From the NCBI GenBank assembly GCA_016887485.1, contig CP069394.1, forward strand, positions 1 through 64,000: 64,000 bases of DNA. The letters are read 5' to 3'. The notes under the pieces are model-generated. The model searched no databases. It saw only the letters and a list, made by a program, of their open reading frames with translations, and was not told the origin of the DNA. This document shows positions 60,954 through 64,000 of this stretch, one piece after another. This stretch comes from Chloroflexota bacterium (GTDB lineage Bacteria > Chloroflexota > Anaerolineae > Anaerolineales > Anaerolineaceae). The stretch's first letter is position 1. Each line of letters starts with the position of its first letter. Made by a program: the position numbers and the translations under genes.

Positions 60954-61961
60954 TTAGGCGTTCATTTCCTTACGGAAAGTGATCATGGTTCGGATCTTTT
61001 CATATCCGAGGCCTTCATATAGCTGCAGCGCGCCACTAGGATTTTCTGTATCCACGCCCAGGGCGACTGTGGTCATACCGAGGTCTTTGAGCATCTTCAT
61101 GCTGCGAGCGATCAGCGCACTGGCAATGCCTTTTCGTCGCCATTCCCGGCGGGTGGAGATCTCTTCCGTCCAGCCGCATTTCTTATTGAACTTTTTGTTG
61201 TATTCCTCATCAATATAATTCAGCACGCTGGCAACCACCTCGTCACCATCCCAGGCGACCTGCCAGAGGTCGGGCTGGAAGTAGCGGGAGGTGCTATAGG
61301 ATATATAATCCTCCTCTTCTGGCTGTGAAAAACCCCAGTGATCCCGGAAAGCCTCAATTGAGGCATCCCAAATCTTGCGGTAGTCACTTTCTTTGGCAGG
61401 GCGGACCACAATGCCTTCAGGCAGGACAGCCTCGGGGATTTCATCCAGAGGACGATTCATTTCAAAGAAATAGCGGGTTGGTTCATAACCCATGTCCTTC
61501 AGAATGGCATTCAGTTCAGCCTTGTTTTCCAGGCTGTAGGTCTGATAGAACCTCTTACCATCATTGGGATGTTCTGCGGCGATTATCTGCAGGCGCTTCT
61601 CGTTCCAGCCCATCATGGCTTGTTCAATGCCCATATAGCGCCATTCCGCGATGATTTTGATAAATTGGGAATAAATCCTGTTCTTGTTTTTATCAATTAA
61701 ATGCCAGCTGACCCGGCCATAAGCGACCGTCTCACCGTTGACCTCTGCCAGGATCATATCTTCCTTGGGGTCACAATTGGTCAGGTGGCTGTAATCGTGT
61801 TCCAGGTCCTCAAGGGTTGATGCGAAATCGTCATCATCGGCTTCAGAGGCTTTTTCCAGGATTGTCAGCATTTTGGGATAGTCTGATTTCCCTGCAAAGT
61901 GGCGGAACTTGAGCCCTTCAATGGCGGGGGGATTTTCTATATGGATTTCTTCTGCTTTCAT
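60954..61961 (-). CDS. GNAT acetyltransferase with two GNAT domains
   Basis: A 335-residue protein. The start at 61961 is set by GGAGG upstream; an open frame further back has no such site. The N-terminal half (about residues 5-160) is a divergent GNAT-like domain (MILAEVNGETVAYGRVSW). The C-terminal half (about 185-333) has the clear acetyl-CoA motif EISTRREWRRKGIASALIARSMKMLKDLG, followed by ALGVDTENPSGALQLYEGLGYEKI. The partial gene at the right edge encodes a protein with the same C-terminal layout. Such double-GNAT proteins may acetylate amino groups of antibiotics or metabolites; the substrate is unknown. Confidence 0.88.
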   Translation of the reverse strand: MKAEEIHIENPPAIEGLKFRHFAGKSDYPKMLTILEKASEADDDDFASTLEDLEHDYSHLTNCDPKEDMILAEVNGETVAYGRVSWHLIDKNKNRIYSQFIKIIAEWRYMGIEQAMMGWNEKRLQIIAAEHPNDGKRFYQTYSLENKAELNAILKDMGYEPTRYFFEMNRPLDEIPEAVLPEGIVVRPAKESDYRKIWDASIEAFRDHWGFSQPEEEDYISYSTSRYFQPDLWQVAWDGDEVVASVLNYIDEEYNKKFNKKCGWTEEISTRREWRRKGIASALIARSMKMLKDLGMTTVALGVDTENPSGALQLYEGLGYEKIRTMITFRKEMNA

Positions 61962-62154
61962 GACATTCCTCCATTTGTTGCGTTTGCAGGGTGGGGTGAT
62001 GTCCACCCCCGCCAACTTTCCATCTGGTGAAATTGAGACCGGTGCAAACCTCACGTTGCGTTGTTTTTCGGGAACAAATCCAGTCTGCTACTCACCAGGT
62101 TTCCAGTTCGCCTCACCCCATCCCTGCAGGTGAATATGCTTAGTGGTTGTTTAT

Positions 62155-63447
62155 TTAATCGCCATCTGGTGTGTCACCGTTGGCTGCTGCTACTCTTTCC
62201 AGGTCCCGTTTATCCAGCTTGAATTTCAGGAAAGCCGGAATCACGGTGACCAAGGCGAAGATCGCAGTGATATAGAAGGGGGCCTGCGGTGAGATGGACT
62301 TCCAAAGGAAGGACCCAATCGCAGGGGCGGGCAATGAGAAAATACCCAGGCTGGCATGGATCAGGCCGAAGCCTGTTCCCCGCAGTCTTTCCGGCAATGC
62401 CTTGCTCAGGAGTGATTGATAGGCGGGTGACATAAGGCCCACTGCCACACCAAACACGGCCCAAACCATGGCATAACCAACAAAACCATCGACTTTGATC
62501 AGCAGCAGCATGGCCACAAATTCAAGGAAGAAGCCCAACGCAATGGCGATCCGTTCGCCTACCTTGTCGGAGAACCAACCGGCCGGGATGGTGGTTATCA
62601 TTGACGCAATGCCAAAGAAGGAAGCCAGCCAGCCAATTTGCTGCAGACTCATCCCACCGATATCTTCCAGATAAAGCGGCATCAGGTTGAAGGACAATGA
62701 AAAAGCGATGTCCCGGACGCCATCGGTCAGCAGCAGCCAGGTGAGCAGGCCACCGGCAATTGCCAGACCAAAAATGGTCTTGGAATTGATCTTCAAGGAT
62801 TCGAAGGATAATTTCTCGCCCTTCTCAACCTTGCGGCGTTTCCCGGCCACTTTTGCCAGGATCAGGCGGATGGTTGTGGCGCAGACATAAATGCTAGCAG
62901 CCACTGTGAGCATCAGCCTGAACCCGTAGGTATCCGCCAGCCAGCCGGCTAGCGGTGGGCCAATGACGGTAACGACGGTATAGATTGTGTCGGTGATGCC
63001 ATAGACCTTGCCGCGGTTTTCCTCCGCGGTCTCCTCAGCGATGAATGCGCCGAAACTCGGGCCGATCAGTGAGCGGGTGAGGGCGTTGAGCGTCTCTGAA
63101 AGATAGAGCCACTGCCAGGTCGGCACAAAGATGGGGCTGATGAAAGCACCGAGGCCGATCACACTGCCGATGGCGACGCTGCGGAGCCTGCCGATGGTAT
63201 CGGAGACCCAGCCACCCAACACTTGCAGCACCAGCGGGACAATCTGTGAAAGTGTGAAGAAGAGCCCGATCTGGACCACATCCGCCCCAAGGTGTTTCAA
63301 GTAGAGTGGCAGCATGGTCACATACATTTCCGAGGCGATGTTCGCGAAGACCATAGCGATCATAAACACGATCAATGTGTTGGATAGTATCCGCGGGCGT
63401 TTTTTGATAGCCTGCGGGATTGTGTTTGTTTGTTCTGTGATTTCCAT
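62155..63447 (-). CDS. Major facilitator superfamily transporter
   Basis: A 430-residue protein; the start at 63447 (MEITEQ) follows a weak GAGA site. Twelve transmembrane segments are predicted in two six-helix halves joined by a cytoplasmic loop (KVAGKRRKVEKGEKLSFE). The loop 2-3 motif GGWVSDTIGRLRS and its counterpart AGWFSDKVGERIA are present. It is likely a proton-coupled exporter. It lies between two GNAT acetyltransferase genes on the same strand, which suggests a linked resistance or detoxification set, by context only. Confidence 0.88.
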   Translation of the reverse strand: MEITEQTNTIPQAIKKRPRILSNTLIVFMIAMVFANIASEMYVTMLPLYLKHLGADVVQIGLFFTLSQIVPLVLQVLGGWVSDTIGRLRSVAIGSVIGLGAFISPIFVPTWQWLYLSETLNALTRSLIGPSFGAFIAEETAEENRGKVYGITDTIYTVVTVIGPPLAGWLADTYGFRLMLTVAASIYVCATTIRLILAKVAGKRRKVEKGEKLSFESLKINSKTIFGLAIAGGLLTWLLLTDGVRDIAFSLSFNLMPLYLEDIGGMSLQQIGWLASFFGIASMITTIPAGWFSDKVGERIAIALGFFLEFVAMLLLIKVDGFVGYAMVWAVFGVAVGLMSPAYQSLLSKALPERLRGTGFGLIHASLGIFSLPAPAIGSFLWKSISPQAPFYITAIFALVTVIPAFLKFKLDKRDLERVAAANGDTPDGD

Positions 63448-63492
63448 TTCTTTTTCTCTCAATTTTTTCGTGCAATGTTCTGAACCCATCCC

Positions 63493-64000
63493 TCAGGAAG
63501 TTGTTATGTCCTTTCCGGGACGGAGTTCAAAGGTGTAAGTATCGAATTGGCGGTTCACATGCATGCCGGCCTTTTCATAAAGGCGGGTGGCATTCGTCAG
63601 ACTGGTGGCATCCACAGCGAGGCCGACTCGCTGCTTTCCTCGGCGATAGAACTCACCGAAGGCATGTTGGAGCATTGCCATGCCCAGACCCCGACGCCGC
63701 CAGGACCTGAGGACACAAAGCTGGTTCACCCAGGCCATGTCCGGATCTTCCGTGGTCTTGTTGGAGCAGCGGCAGACACCGGCGATCTCGTCACCGTCTT
63801 TGACCAGGAACCAGACCGATGGATCAAAGTCCTTGGACTGTTCGATATGGTGCTGCCACTGTTCCATTTGTTCATCAATCGACCGCGGGACGTGGCCCCA
63901 GTGATCGGAGAAGCCTTCTTCCAAGGCCTCCACAGCTTGTCGGAGCTCATTATCCAGGTCGATCGGAACAATGGTCAGACCTTCCGGAATCTGGGGCTGA
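63493..64000 (-). CDS. GNAT acetyltransferase, N-terminus cut by window edge
   Basis: The frame is open from the right edge to the stop at 63493 (about 168 residues visible), so the gene is partial. The visible part starts with QPQIPEGLTIVPIDLDNELRQAVEALEEGFSDHWGH. This matches the second-domain start of the 60954-61961 protein (PEGIVVRPAKESDYRKIWDASIEAFRDHWGF). The acetyl-CoA motif is VLRSWRRRGLGMAMLQHAFGEFYRRG, followed by NATRLYEKAGM. The missing part probably carries a first GNAT domain, as in the paralogue. Confidence 0.87.
   Translation of the reverse strand, partial: QPQIPEGLTIVPIDLDNELRQAVEALEEGFSDHWGHVPRSIDEQMEQWQHHIEQSKDFDPSVWFLVKDGDEIAGVCRCSNKTTEDPDMAWVNQLCVLRSWRRRGLGMAMLQHAFGEFYRRGKQRVGLAVDATSLTNATRLYEKAGMHVNRQFDTYTFELRPGKDITTS

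Overview
The window reads as chromosomal DNA of an anaerobic Chloroflexota bacterium, most likely class Anaerolineae. That placement is inference. It rests on secreted lipoproteins with Pro/Thr-rich linkers, a bacterial Elp3, DUF711 and DUF4091 proteins, a DnaD plus helicase-loader plus DnaB replication cluster, a HrcA/CIRCE-controlled groESL operon, a selenocysteine tRNA with a matching selenoprotein, and moderate GC content. There is no rRNA operon, integrase, transposase or phage gene. Most of the window is ordinary housekeeping and envelope chromosome.

Layout. 1-2 kb: a minus-strand pair, a 346-residue protein of unknown family followed by a caspase-like protease cut by the left edge. 2.2-9.6 kb: DegV and a PAP2-like membrane protein, a membrane-tethered XRE regulator, selC (tRNA-Sec), a GH13 glycosidase, an RlmI-like methyltransferase, a ZIP transporter and a TRM9-like methyltransferase, with dispersed repeats at 8.5-8.8 kb. 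9.7-18.9 kb: site-2 protease with CBS domains, Elp3, Bax-inhibitor-1 protein, a tandem array of 184-bp repeats, a three-gene operon (dehydrogenase-like, nucleotidyltransferase, PAP2 phosphatase), a HAD phosphatase, then guanylate kinase and rhomboid. 19-30.5 kb: secreted or membrane-anchored proteins (HExxH protein, DUF4091 protein, Qnr-like pentapeptide protein, SGNH/beta-propeller lipoprotein), a coupled operon of site-2 protease, solute-binding lipoprotein and RNase HI, and two small secreted proteins sharing an unnamed C-terminal domain.

30.5-34 kb is a copper operon (csoR, copZ, copA) that ends in a rhodanese with an in-frame UGA. The UGA is almost certainly read as selenocysteine, which fits the tRNA-Sec gene at 4.8 kb. 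34-37.7 kb holds transporters. 37.8-42 kb is a replication-restart-type cluster in which the AAA+ helicase loader is duplicated in tandem within one polypeptide. 42-53 kb: an orphan OmpR-type regulator with a degenerate receiver, a membrane-anchored HExxH protein with a HAD phosphatase, two PlsC paralogues, a CbpA-type DnaJ, 6-phosphogluconolactonase, an internally deleted GT39-like gene and two TPR proteins. 53-64 kb: groESL, a PpiC-type lipoprotein, an ArsR/DUF2087 regulator, a DUF711 protein, a SpoU methyltransferase, a phosphodiesterase, two related double-GNAT acetyltransferases (the second cut by the right edge) and an MFS transporter.

The observations most worth a second look are the Sec-rhodanese in a copper operon, the caspase/unknown-protein pair, the double-ATPase helicase loader, the decayed GT39 gene, the small shared domain in the 29-30 kb pair, and several genes whose -10 box lies only 6-10 nt from the start codon (probable leaderless mRNAs).
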